From NCBI GenBank assembly GCA_900095095.1, contig FMBT01000460.1, forward strand, positions 1 through 64,000: a DNA stretch of 64,000 nucleotides, given 5' to 3'. Shown one piece after another: positions 22,985 through 32,671 of this stretch. How positions within the stretch are numbered: the first letter of the stretch is position 1; each line of letters opens with the position of its first letter. A program made the position numbers and the translations under genes. This stretch comes from Fragilariopsis cylindrus CCMP1102 (Eukaryota; Bacillariophyta; Bacillariophyceae; Bacillariales; Bacillariaceae). A model generated the notes under the pieces. That model was not told the origin of the DNA and made no database searches. It was given only the letters and a program-made list of their open reading frames with translations.

Positions 22985-23548
22985 ATGATAATGCATTTCT
23001 CCTCCAAGACTTTTCTGTTCCTTGCGGCAGCTGTCGCTGTCGTGACACACGCTAGTGCCTTCGCCGTTGTTCCGTCGTCGTCTACTAATGCTGTGCGACG
23101 AACGACCTCCTTGTTTGCCGATGTACCAGATACTCCTACTGATCAGACTAATGCTGTTGAGTCCGAGAACGGTGGGCGTCCGGAATTTGTATTTGAATTT
23201 GAGATTCCCAAAAAAGGAATTGCTGATGTCGGGACAGCCGAGGTTCGTCTTCCACCGGTATTGGAGAAGAGTGAACTTGTTGTCGTCCGATACGAGTTGC
23301 CATTTGGTTTGAGTGCAGAACCAGATACCGCATCCGGTCAAGTGATCGTTACTAAAGATGGAAAATCTGACGGTGGTGAAAGAGTTGGTGACATTCTTCG
23401 ACAGACGACCTACTGGCGAGGCTCAAACCCAGGTCTATTCGACGTGAGCAAAAATGCTGACAACTTTGACCTTGTGGTACAAGCCCTAGTCACGAACGAT
23501 CTAGCTGTTGCAGATGAGATTGTACTCGTTTTTGAACGACCTCTATAA
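22985..23548 (+). CDS. small plastid-targeted protein of unknown function
   Basis: 187 residues. The N-terminus MHFSSKTFLFLAAAVAVVTH is a signal peptide, directly followed by ASAFAVVPSSS, a variant of the diatom ASAFAP motif at which the signal peptide is cut before a Phe that directs import across the plastid membranes. A Ser/Arg transit segment (NAVRRTTSLFADV) follows. The mature part is mostly beta-type: FVFEFEIPKKG, AEVRLPPV, LVVVRYELPFGL, GQVIVTKDGK, GDILRQTTYWRG, FDLVVQALVTNDLAVADEIV and LVFERPL. No cofactor or catalytic motif is seen. It looks like a lumenal or stromal accessory protein, but this is inference. ATG 22985 or the second ATG at 22991 would both serve. Single exon. Confidence 0.85.
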   Translation: MIMHFSSKTFLFLAAAVAVVTHASAFAVVPSSSTNAVRRTTSLFADVPDTPTDQTNAVESENGGRPEFVFEFEIPKKGIADVGTAEVRLPPVLEKSELVVVRYELPFGLSAEPDTASGQVIVTKDGKSDGGERVGDILRQTTYWRGSNPGLFDVSKNADNFDLVVQALVTNDLAVADEIVLVFERPL

Positions 23549-24763
23549 ATTTTTGATTCAAATAATAGTTGAGAAAGTTGGAAAGGCAGCCCAAAAAAAA
23601 AAAGCGAAAGAGGGTTCAAAGGCAAATATCATTTTCTTGCTTGGTTTACATTTAATAGCCTGCATTTGCATGACGATAATAGCTATCAAAACGAATGGGA
23701 TAGCCGAAAGCGTGGAACGAGATCTAGCTAGCTATCACGTCTACTTTCCAAAAATATTCAGCTCATAGTAAAAGTAATGTGGGGTTCAAGATTATCGTTC
23801 CTTGAAGTGCCATCTTTGGAGATCTGGTGACGATAATAGCTATCAAAAATAATGGGATACCCGGAAGCGCTAAAACTAAGTTGGGTATTAAGTGTTCTTA
23901 TTTAAAGCAGTTATTTCCTACTCAAACAGATTCTATTCTTTCATTCTTTATCTGACCATCTTGTCTTGGTGGGTGTCTAAGTCTTTGGTCTATACTTTCA
24001 TTTTCACATTTATTATTCTATTATTATTGAATGACAAACCACAGGCAGTACAGTTGTTTTGTGCGCCATCGCAACTACATCTCACATACAGTTCTGTATT
24101 TAGATTCATGCTTGCAAGTGAAACACCTATTGTAACTTCAATTGTCACACTTCACTCAGTACTTCACTTATACTAGTACAACATCAATTACTTTGTCAAA
24201 AATCCATATTTTGGCGACCCAAAAAAGTCACACTGCTTGTCTCATACAATAAGATAAACCACAATTGAATACCCTAGCTAGTTTATTACCCAAAAATATA
24301 TAGCTACAACAATGTCTTGTTACATGAAGATAAACTACTCTAATAGCTAGCTACCGTAGAGTTTGTTTAAACTTTTAAAGAATGATTTGAAAAAGTTCAT
24401 CTTCGTGTAGTTTGTATTTTTGATGCTTTATTCGTTCTTTTTTGTTTTGTTGACTCCGATCCCCCATTCACGTTGCGCGTGTTCTTTTAAAAAATTGAAA
24501 TAGCTGGCTCACGTGGCTGGCTCGTGTAAAATAAACGCATTCTTTTTCGGCTCGGATGGATGTAAACAATTGAACACGGTAATTAGCTTTCAATTGCGTC
24601 CGCCACTAAAAAGCATGTGATTTAATAATTGGGAGAACAATACCGTACTTCAAGTACTAGTAGAATAAAAAACTGTATCAGAGAGCAGCACTAAAAGAAG
24701 AAAAGGATAGAAAAGAAAGAGGAAAGAAAAGAAAAGGAAAGGAAGAAAGACTAAAAGAAAAGA
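23549..24763. other. 1.2-kb intergenic region with an imperfect duplication
   Basis: Holds two imperfect copies of TGACGATAATAGCTATCAAA...ATGGGATA...GGAAGCG, near 23670-23715 and 23828-23872. The right end (24690-24760) is an AAAGAAAAG-rich leader of the LCB2 gene. No coding signal was recognised. Confidence 0.45.
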
Positions 24764-27027
24764 ATGGCATCTTACTTGAAACCCAAGACTCGGGTGCGAC
24801 AAGTTCGACAATTACTCCGTCTTACTACTAATAGCAACAAACGGAATGACAACAACAATGAGGAAGATAATAGCAAGAACAACAATGAACTCGCTTTTAC
24901 GAATAGCGGAGATAATGATGACCAAACGGATCGAACACTCGCAAATACTGAAATTCTATCAACGTCGTCCAGCGCTACTAGTAGTCTCATTTCATCACAC
25001 CATGGAGAGGAAGAAGAAGAAAACGACCCATTCGCGATAGTAGACGAAGTCCACCAAGACGACACATATGCAGATGTTCGGGAATTATTGGAGAAACTTT
25101 CGAGTCAAGACAGATCTCGATATGCATCTCATGACGATGACAATCATAACGCCACAACCACAACACATCCTGATGATGACAATGACAACAACAACAACAA
25201 TAAATCATCACGGAAACAACAACACATAAGACAACCAAAGAATCATGCTATTGAATTGCCTATATTTGCCGCTTACACTACCTATTTTGGTTATGCTGTA
25301 TTAATCCTATGCGGACACATCCGGGACTTGTTTGCTAAAATTATTGGTCAAGGTCGATACCTACGAGATACACAAAATAGTCCCTATCCTAGTGATAATT
25401 TACGATGGTATGCACCCCTCTTGTCCTCTTGGGAAAATTTCTACACACGTCGATTATATCATCGGATACAAGATTGTTTCAATCGGCCAATTGCATCCAA
25501 TCCCGGTGCACAAATCCATGTTCTGGAACGTGTGAGTGATGATGGAAACAAGACAATGACATTGTTGGGAACGCTTCAAGATCTAGACAATGACCAACAG
25601 CGTCGGGATTACACTAATCCTGCAGTAGACAGTAGCAGCAACCGAAATAAGAAGTCATACTTTGTAGAAGCTGCAAATATTGATCAACAACAACAACAAG
25701 CACCAGCAGCAACAGGACAAGGACGGGTAGCTCGAGCATGTTTGAATTTAGGAAGTTATAATTATTTAGGCTTTGCTGATGATTGGAAAGTAACATGTGG
25801 AAAGGACGTATTGAATTCATTAAAGGATTTACCCATCTCTACTAGTTCGTGTCGGAATGAATTCGGTACGACGAAATTACATCGTGAGGTGGAACAAGTC
25901 GTGGCACGATTTTTACATAAGGAGGATGCATTAGCATTGAATATGGGATTTAATACCAACTGTACCACAATTCCTGCATTGACAAGTCGTGGTGATCTTT
26001 TAATTAGTGATGAACTGAACCACACATCAATTGTTAACGGTGCCAGAGCAAGTGGTGCTGCTATTCGTATCTTCCGTCACAACGATACGAAACACTTAGA
26101 GGATATCTTACGACAGGCAATTATTATGGGCCGACCAAGAACTCGCCGTCCGTGGAATAAAATAATGGTCATCGTAGAAGGTATATATAGTATGGAAGGT
26201 GAATACTGTGACTTGTCCAACGTCGTCAAAGTATGTAAGAAATTTGGTGCCTACATCTATCTCGATGAGGCACATTCAATCGGTGCAATGGGTCCATCGG
26301 GAAGAGGTTGTGCTGAATACTGTGGCGTCGATACAGCCGATATAGATATAATGATGGGTACATTTACCAAATCCTTCGGTGCTATGGGTGGGTATATTGC
26401 AGGATCTAAGGACGTTATATCGTTCCTGAGACGTCGATGTGCAGGAAGTGCCTATCATAATTCACTTTCTCCCGCTGTTTGCCAACAAGTCATATCAAGT
26501 TTCAAGGTAAGAAGAAAATAAATAATAGTATATAAATGTGTGTCCCGTTGGGGTTTTTTTCATAGTTTACGTCGTTATGTATATATTTTAGAACGTGTTC
26601 ATCTCACCCCCTCCCTTCTCGCTATCGTGCCGTTATATAAATGATCTCTCTATCTCATCAGGTGGTTATGGGTGAAGACGGAACCAATATTGGAAGGAAA
26701 AAGATCCAAGCACTTCGAGATAATTCCAACTACTTTCGTATGAGATTACAAGACATGGGTCTACACGTGTTAGGTCATTATGACAGTCCAATTATGCCAG
26801 TTATGTTATACAATCCAACAAAAATCGCGGCTTTCTCACGTGAATGCTTCAAGCGTGGATTGGCTGTGGTGGTGGTTGGATTTCCTGCTGTACCAATATT
26901 AGAAAGTCGAGCAAGATTCTGTATATCAGCGGGTCATACACGCAAACAACTAGATCGTGCCTTGGAGGAGATCGAGGATGTTGCAGATATCCTCAAGTTG
27001 CGGTACAAAAGTTCAACTTTTGGGTAA
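24764..27027 (+). CDS. LCB2: serine palmitoyltransferase subunit 2 (LCB2/SPTLC2)
   Basis: 702-residue catalytic subunit of serine palmitoyltransferase, the PLP enzyme that condenses serine with palmitoyl-CoA at the ER to start sphingolipid synthesis. Exons 24764-26506 and 26662-27027; the intron 26507-26661 (GTAAG...TCATCAG) keeps phase 0 (SFK|VVMGEDG). Evidence: LGSYNYLGFADDW, SSCRNEFGTTKLHREVE, DELNHTSIVNGARASGA, YLDEAHSIGAMGPSGRG and the PLP-lysine motif GTFTKSFGAMGG with the lysine near residue 535. A membrane-proximal hydrophobic segment, AYTTYFGYAVLILCGHI, lies at about residues 165-190. The N-terminal 160 residues are acidic and Asn/Asp-rich, making it longer than human SPTLC2 (562). 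LCB1 is not in the window. Confidence 0.95.
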
Positions 27028-27349
27028 CTAAAAGCTAAGCTACAATGGCCCACATAGTTTTTCGGCTAACTCTAGCGATAAGAAACACGATGACCACAAA
27101 AAAGAAGCAAAATACGTCTTCTGTTTGTTTTACTGCAATGATATCGAATAGTTATTTATTAAATATTCTGTTTGTTTAATTAATTTATATTGTTTGTATT
27201 TTAACGAAGAGAAGATCTTAATATTTATTATCTTTTCCAAAATTGCTACTGTAGCTTTACCACTCTCGCTATCATTTTATAAGTTTGATAAATCAGAAAA
27301 GGTGAAAAAAAAAGTCGACCCCATTATTTGCCCCATTCCATGGAAAAAA
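27028..27349. other. 322-bp intergenic region between convergent genes
   Basis: AT-rich 3' flanks of LCB2 (plus) and the coiled-coil gene (minus). Nothing else is seen. Confidence 0.4.
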
Positions 27350-28441
27350 TCAATCTTCCTCTGAGCTCACAGAAACGGAGCTATCATCACTACTTGTGCT
27401 ACTACTAGTATCAGTATTATCATCGTCATCGTCATCATCATCATCATCATCATCGCTACTACTGTCCCCGGTATTATATTGCGGTTCCTTCTTCTTATTG
27501 TTAACTTCAAGATCAGTAGAAGATAAAATACGACTCAATACCTGTATATCTTTTTCGGAACATCTATTCTGGATTTCCTGTATTATGTTCTTAGTAGCTT
27601 GTACAAAGATTTCCTTTTTAGCTTCCTCGATCGAGATCGTATTTTGTTTGTACGACAATTTAGTTTCAATCGAAGACAACTCAATTTCTGCCTGTTGTTG
27701 TAACGATTGTTGCATCTGTTGTTTCATTCCCAATGAATTCAATACAGCCCGTGCCTCAATTACTGCTATTTCACTTTCTTTATTTGTTGCTTTCATCTTG
27801 GCAATGTTTTCATACGTATTTTCAACATCTATTTGTCTCTTTTTCAATACCTTTCGTAGTTCTTTATTTTGTTCTACCATATATTCCCGTATAATTTCTT
27901 CATCAAATCCAAGTCGTAGTAGATGGTCGACTTCCAGTAACTCGTTCCCCTTCAGCTTTTCCATTTGTTGATTCTTGCGTGTATTTTCATTTTCTGATCC
28001 TAATATATCATCAACTCCATCATTTTCCCCGGAATTACTACTACCTTTTTTTGCCTGCTCTAATTCATCGAGCAGATGTTTTGTTTCTGCTTTCAGTGCT
28101 TCGATATCATCATCATCATCATCATCGTTATCTTCTTCATCATCATCGTCGTCGTCATCATCTATGATAGTCATAATTTCTGTTTCATGTGGATTTTGAA
28201 TTTCATCATGTGAGGATTGTAATGATGAAGGTTGCTGCTGCTGCTGCTTGGAGGTAATTGTTGTATTATTATCTGCGTCATTGTTATCTCTAGATTTTAT
28301 ATCATCGCGTGTTGTTGTTTTCTTCTTCTCGGCGGGTGATGAGGCAACATTATCATTGAGTTTCTTGCTCTTTTTCTTATGTTTCTTCAACTCAATGCTG
28401 TGGAAAGGCGTTGGGGTAAATTTGGAGGAATCATCCATCAT
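27350..28441 (-). CDS. acidic coiled-coil protein, unrecognised
   Basis: 363 residues from the ATG at 28439-28441 (MMDDSSKFTP). An in-frame TTG further upstream at 28495 is a less likely start. The N-terminal third is Lys- and Asp-rich with a Gln run and a long Asp/Glu block (about 28100-28160). From about residue 150 a continuous alpha-helical, coiled-coil region runs for about 180 residues, with EALKAETKHLLDELEQAKKG, LLEVDHLLRLGFDEEIIREY, ELRKVLKKRQIDVENTYENI and KKEIFVQATKNIIQEIQNRC. The tail is another Asp/Ser run. No signal peptide or membrane segment. A structural or adaptor role is possible, but nothing specific can be claimed. Confidence 0.7.
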   Translation of the reverse strand: MMDDSSKFTPTPFHSIELKKHKKKSKKLNDNVASSPAEKKKTTTRDDIKSRDNNDADNNTTITSKQQQQQPSSLQSSHDEIQNPHETEIMTIIDDDDDDDDEEDNDDDDDDDIEALKAETKHLLDELEQAKKGSSNSGENDGVDDILGSENENTRKNQQMEKLKGNELLEVDHLLRLGFDEEIIREYMVEQNKELRKVLKKRQIDVENTYENIAKMKATNKESEIAVIEARAVLNSLGMKQQMQQSLQQQAEIELSSIETKLSYKQNTISIEEAKKEIFVQATKNIIQEIQNRCSEKDIQVLSRILSSTDLEVNNKKKEPQYNTGDSSSDDDDDDDDDDDDNTDTSSSTSSDDSSVSVSSEED

Positions 28442-29183
28442 AATTGTGCATACCGGTATCCTTTTCAATATGCCTACGAAGTCAACAACAACCAATCAAC
28501 CCCCTTCGTTGCTTCTATTGCTATTGTCTGTCTACAATATGTACACGAGAATACTGTATTCTGAAAAAAAAAAATGAAAAGGTCGCAGGACCCTCCTCTC
28601 TCCTCTCGTGCATCTGGCGCGACAAAATATTTGTTAACGCGAGTGACTATTTTCAGTCACATAACATATTTCGTGTCTATTGAACTACAGTACCAGAAAG
28701 AACAGGAAGAGTTGCATGCTTGAGAAATAAGCGAATAATACTCTGTACAGTAATTTTTCACAGCCGTTAAGATATACTTAAGATCTATCTAATAGTTTCG
28801 CTTTATAATTGGTCCATCTCTTAGTTCTAAACCTATCGAATGCTCCGACGCTTCCTAATGCAATAGGAGTCGAGTCGCATGCTAGCGCTTCCTAATGCAA
28901 TAGGAGTCGAGTCGAGTCACATTGCAGGAAAAAATACACCACATCCAGTTAAACCTTGAAAGTAAAAGTCCGAGTTGGTGCCTGGAGTCGCAAGTCATCA
29001 ACAATAAACGCGACGGAATATTTCGTTCTCCGTTTTCAGTTGGGAGATTACCAGGTATACAGCAAATATGATTTCTTTCCATTAGACATGATTCTAAATT
29101 TCGTGTCAGTTCTTCTCATAAAAACAAAATAAGAAACATAACCACGAATTTTAATCATAAAGCAAGGAAAAAATCTCCCAAAG
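28442..29183. other. 742-bp intergenic region with a direct repeat
   Basis: Two adjacent copies of GCTTCCTAATGCAATAGGAG-TCGAGTCG lie at about 28849-28917, with a CGAGT triplication at the end of the second. Otherwise nothing is recognised. It should contain promoters for the divergent genes on either side. Confidence 0.45.
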
Positions 29184-29696
29184 ATGAAGTTCGTTATCGC
29201 CTGTCTTTTCTTTACTTCATTCGCTCTCCTTTTGGTTGAAGCTCACGGCAACACCAAGTCCTTTCGAAAACTCAACAAGAAAAAAAGTACACCAAAGCGT
29301 GTCCTAGAGGACAAGGGAAGGCAAAAAAAAGGCAAGGGAGATACGCACTGATGATGAAATCAGTAACGGCAATGTTGATTGCAAGCCATGTGTGGAATGT
29401 TTAATGATTATCAAGATCAAGATCTGAAAGTTAGCAACGATATCAATGCGTGCGAACCCTATTACCCACAGTCGTTCCTGTTGTGTCCCAGCCCTTGCGA
29501 AGGTAGCAAGATTTGTGATGAAGCGGCGTCGAACGAGACAAGCCTTCGTACTTCCATCAAAAAAACTACTGCGTACCTCTTTCGATACACTCTACGATCA
29601 ATTATGGTGGGAATTGTTGATACTTGTATCAATTCGTGTGTTCACTACATATCTCCCGATCACGGAGATTGCTGCGATTTCGGATGCATCGATTGA
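29184..29696 (+). pseudogene. small secreted cysteine-rich protein, two frame breaks
   Basis: ATG 29184 opens a clear signal peptide (MKFVIACLFFTSFALLLVEA) and a basic propeptide-like stretch (KSFRKLNKKKSTPKRVLEDK). This frame stops at 29349-29351. The following sequence carries on in the next frame with VDCKPCVEC, and then in a third frame with FNDYQDQD, ACEPYYPQSFLLCPSPCEGS, DTCINSCVHY and GDCCDFGCID to the stop at 29694-29696. The Cys spacing continues across the breaks, so this was or is one gene of about 170 residues with some 14 cysteines. The breaks fall beside an A8 run (29325-29332) and a TTT (near 29400), each one base from restoring the frame. Either assembly errors or a recently broken gene. 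No family was recognised. Confidence 0.6.
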
Positions 29697-29949
29697 ACCC
29701 GTTAATATATTCTTACTTATGACGTGGTGAATTGTGTCACCATCCTAATGTGACCCTTTTCTATCGTCGTTTTGTTGTTGTTACATGTCCACCAAGAAGT
29801 ACATCATCATCATTTTCGATCATCTTTTCAATCCTTATTTTTTTGTGGTAAATTTAAAAATATAAGTAAGATAATTGTTTCAGTTTAATTTGATCTTTCT
29901 TTATTCATACTTTCCATATTCTTGTTCACTAGCTTCCTCTTGTGAGACA

Positions 29950-31476
29950 TCAATTTTCTACTACAAAAGCATTCATCATAGGAGGCTGTGGTATCATATG
30001 TCCCGTGGACAAATTCACAATACAGCACCCAGTTAGTTGTACCAATCCAGTAGAAAGCGCAATAAACCGTACCGGGACAGTACCGGTCCCACCATTACCC
30101 GCAATTTCCTCTAAATTCTTGAAACTAGGACCGCAGACTGCAATACCCTTCATGTATTCCAGTCTAAATTGAAGCTGTGGTGTCATGTATTGATCCGAAT
30201 GATTTACAACTAGAAAACTAATTTCATAGGACACCCCGAGCTGCATTTGGGTCGGTGGATTGATCGGTTCCACCGTGACTGATAATAATTCAGAAATCCG
30301 TTGCTCACCACCCATCATAGTTATAGCGTTACTATTGACGCTGACCGCTTTAGCTGCGGCCTGATTAGCAACATCAACCGATAGTCCACTTCCTTGAACA
30401 TGCACCACAAAATCACTCCCAGTTCCTTTCATGGTCGCTCCCGGATCTGTAGGATCTATAATTGGACGAACGACCGGACATATAACAGGCGTACTACCTA
30501 TCCTACCCATCTCCCCACAAGCTTTTCGCCACGTAAACACTGCCTTTCCTAATATGTCTCCTGCCGCTATTCCCTTGATAGAGGGAACAGAAGAAGAAGA
30601 TTGTGTACTAGTAGGCATGGTAACCTTGAAAATGTATCGTTTGGAATCTCCTGGTTCCATACGTCCTGAATTATTCAATAGGTCTACTCCGCTGGAACGA
30701 CGACTACTACTACTACTACTACTACTACTATTATTCTTATTATTGTTTGTGCTGCTGGTCTTCGTTTTCTTCCCGTCGATCTTTTCCGCTACGAGACCGG
30801 GTGCTGCATCAAATTCAGCCGAGGAAATTGTAAGACCACCTTTTGCTTCATGACCATTATTTTGCAGGGAGATCGATACAAAGCACGATGAATCACCCAC
30901 ACGATATGTCAATTCCGATATGACAAGAGGATTGGTAACCTGAAAGCGATAAAATTTTCGTAGTGATTTCGGTGCACTCCCTCCTGTACCGCCGTAGGAT
31001 ACCTCGACACGGAGGATATGCTGTCCCGCTTCCTCCAATGCATGCGACACAATAGCATCAATACCGTCTTCAGGTAAAAGATCAATCCCTCCTGTCGCGT
31101 TACAATCGTCTAGTGTTTTGGATGCCAAATGCCATCGTTGCGAGGGCGTTTGCAATTGAGCCGTGACTGTTAATTTTTTTACAGTCAATCGTTTCGAGAC
31201 ATTTAAAGCACCTAGATATGCCGTGAAAGTTTCACCGACATGGATTACACCAAATGAATCGGGTAGACAAAGTGCAGAACTCAACAAGCAACTTCTAGAA
31301 TTATTAAGTGTACCTGCTTTCATCATATCGAGCTCAGGTTTTTGTAATCTCATAACTTTGAGGGTAGGAACTGCCGATATTACCTCGTTCGTTGCAACGC
31401 TGGTAGCGGTAGTGGAACTCGCCGCCGCAGTTGGAGCATGCTGCTGTTGTGTGGTACGTGACGTCATGGTGGCCAT
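29950..31476 (-). CDS. TRAPPC13: TRAPPC13-like trafficking complex subunit
   Basis: 508 residues; human TRAPPC13 has about 417. TRAPPC13 belongs to the TRAPP III/II complexes, which act as GEFs for Rab1-type GTPases at the Golgi. Order of motifs: LKVMRLQKPELDM, CLPDSFGVIHVGETFTAYLG, VTAQLQTPSQRW, a VSHALEEAGQHILRVEVSYG segment, LRKFYRFQVTNPLVISELTY, then SISLQNNGHE. The later half has beta-sandwich-like sequence ending LVQLTGCCIVNLSTGHM. The N-terminal 35 residues and an Asn/Ser insert near residue 250 are low complexity. Single exon; ATG at 31474-31476. It is divergent to the Lsi2-like gene. Confidence 0.85.
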   Translation of the reverse strand: MATMTSRTTQQQHAPTAAASSTTATSVATNEVISAVPTLKVMRLQKPELDMMKAGTLNNSRSCLLSSALCLPDSFGVIHVGETFTAYLGALNVSKRLTVKKLTVTAQLQTPSQRWHLASKTLDDCNATGGIDLLPEDGIDAIVSHALEEAGQHILRVEVSYGGTGGSAPKSLRKFYRFQVTNPLVISELTYRVGDSSCFVSISLQNNGHEAKGGLTISSAEFDAAPGLVAEKIDGKKTKTSSTNNNKNNSSSSSSSSSRRSSGVDLLNNSGRMEPGDSKRYIFKVTMPTSTQSSSSVPSIKGIAAGDILGKAVFTWRKACGEMGRIGSTPVICPVVRPIIDPTDPGATMKGTGSDFVVHVQGSGLSVDVANQAAAKAVSVNSNAITMMGGEQRISELLSVTVEPINPPTQMQLGVSYEISFLVVNHSDQYMTPQLQFRLEYMKGIAVCGPSFKNLEEIAGNGGTGTVPVRFIALSTGLVQLTGCCIVNLSTGHMIPQPPMMNAFVVEN

Positions 31477-32671
31477 CGTTGATCAGAAGAGTTTGTATAA
31501 GAGATTGTAAAGTATATATTTTTGTTTCTTCTTGCTTATTAGGTTGTGTTGCAAAAACTATTATGTGGGTTTACATCATTTCTACTGTACACTTGCAATG
31601 GATCACATTTTCAAACGGGGCGCACCACAAAAATCGTAATATTTGGAATTGTGCTTAAGTAAGCACACTACACCACGCAGCAGAATGTGACACATGGTGT
31701 AGTATTTTTCGATAAGTTTTAAATGGATTTTTGAAGCTTCCTTCGTGCGCCCCAGTTTTTGTACAAATCAGTCCCAGGTGAGCGTGACTAAAATATGCGT
31801 TAAACCCTATTATTTGTTACGCGCGATAAACACTAATGCGCGCATAATTGTGAGACTCATGAAAAGGGGGAAATTATCCTGTGTTAACAAGCTTACTTAC
31901 TCTTATTCGTTTAAACTCTTTTAAACTCAATTATTCTCCGAAAAACACTCTTTCACGCCAGAAACGCTTTAAAAACAGAATCTCTGTGCGTTAAGGTTTA
32001 AATTGATATATAACTTCATGGGGGCTGCGCGCACTTGAAATTTTGAAAATGTGATGCATTGCAAGTGTACAGTACCTTAGATTTGAAATATTTGTGAATC
32101 GAGGCCCCCTCTCAATCTTAGTCGATCGAGTCGACACATCCTTTTTTTCTTGGCGAGAGCATTGGATTTCCATGACCAACACCCAACAGCCAAGCACAAA
32201 GCCACAAACATATTATATCAACCAAACGACGACGCCCCGCGCGAAAATAGCGATATTTAAAATAAATAGCCGTTATGTTGTATCGGTGTTTCATATTATT
32301 ATAATAATAAACACTATCCATCAAATTTTCGTTCATCTAATGTACGAACAATACATTTACTTGATTACTAGTACCATATTATTTATTTTGTAGTGATTAG
32401 ATACAAGGACACTAATCATAACAAAGAAATATAAAGAAATAAACAATCGGTAGGTAAAGACAATAGATTTTATGCGAAAGAGGAATATAGGAAATGTATA
32501 TGATGTAGTTCGTATCCGTTACTCGTTGTTGATTTCAAGTCGAGAATCATACGTTCCCGTATTTATTATCCGCACTTTATTCTGAAATGTTTAATTTCAT
32601 GGTATTACTTATCACTAACTTCTTCTTTCTTCATCTATACTGTAATGTAATGTAATAATAAATGCAGCATT
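31477..32671. other. 1.2-kb intergenic region between divergent genes
   Basis: Shared upstream region of TRAPPC13 (minus) and the Lsi2-like transporter (plus). A TGTAATGTAATGTAATAATAAATG leader lies just before the transporter ATG at 32672. Nearly identical TACACTTGCAATGGATCACATTTTCAA and TTGAAAATGTGATGCATTGCAAGTGTACA sequences occur at about 31588-31614 and 32041-32070 in inverted orientation (most bases match). No coding signal. Confidence 0.45.

Noticed and set aside
27396-27971. Plus-strand 191-codon open frame opposite the acidic coiled-coil gene
   Set aside because: It is the antisense of Asp/Ser and Glu-rich coding sequence; poly-Ser/Leu composition is a by-product of the triplet repeats.
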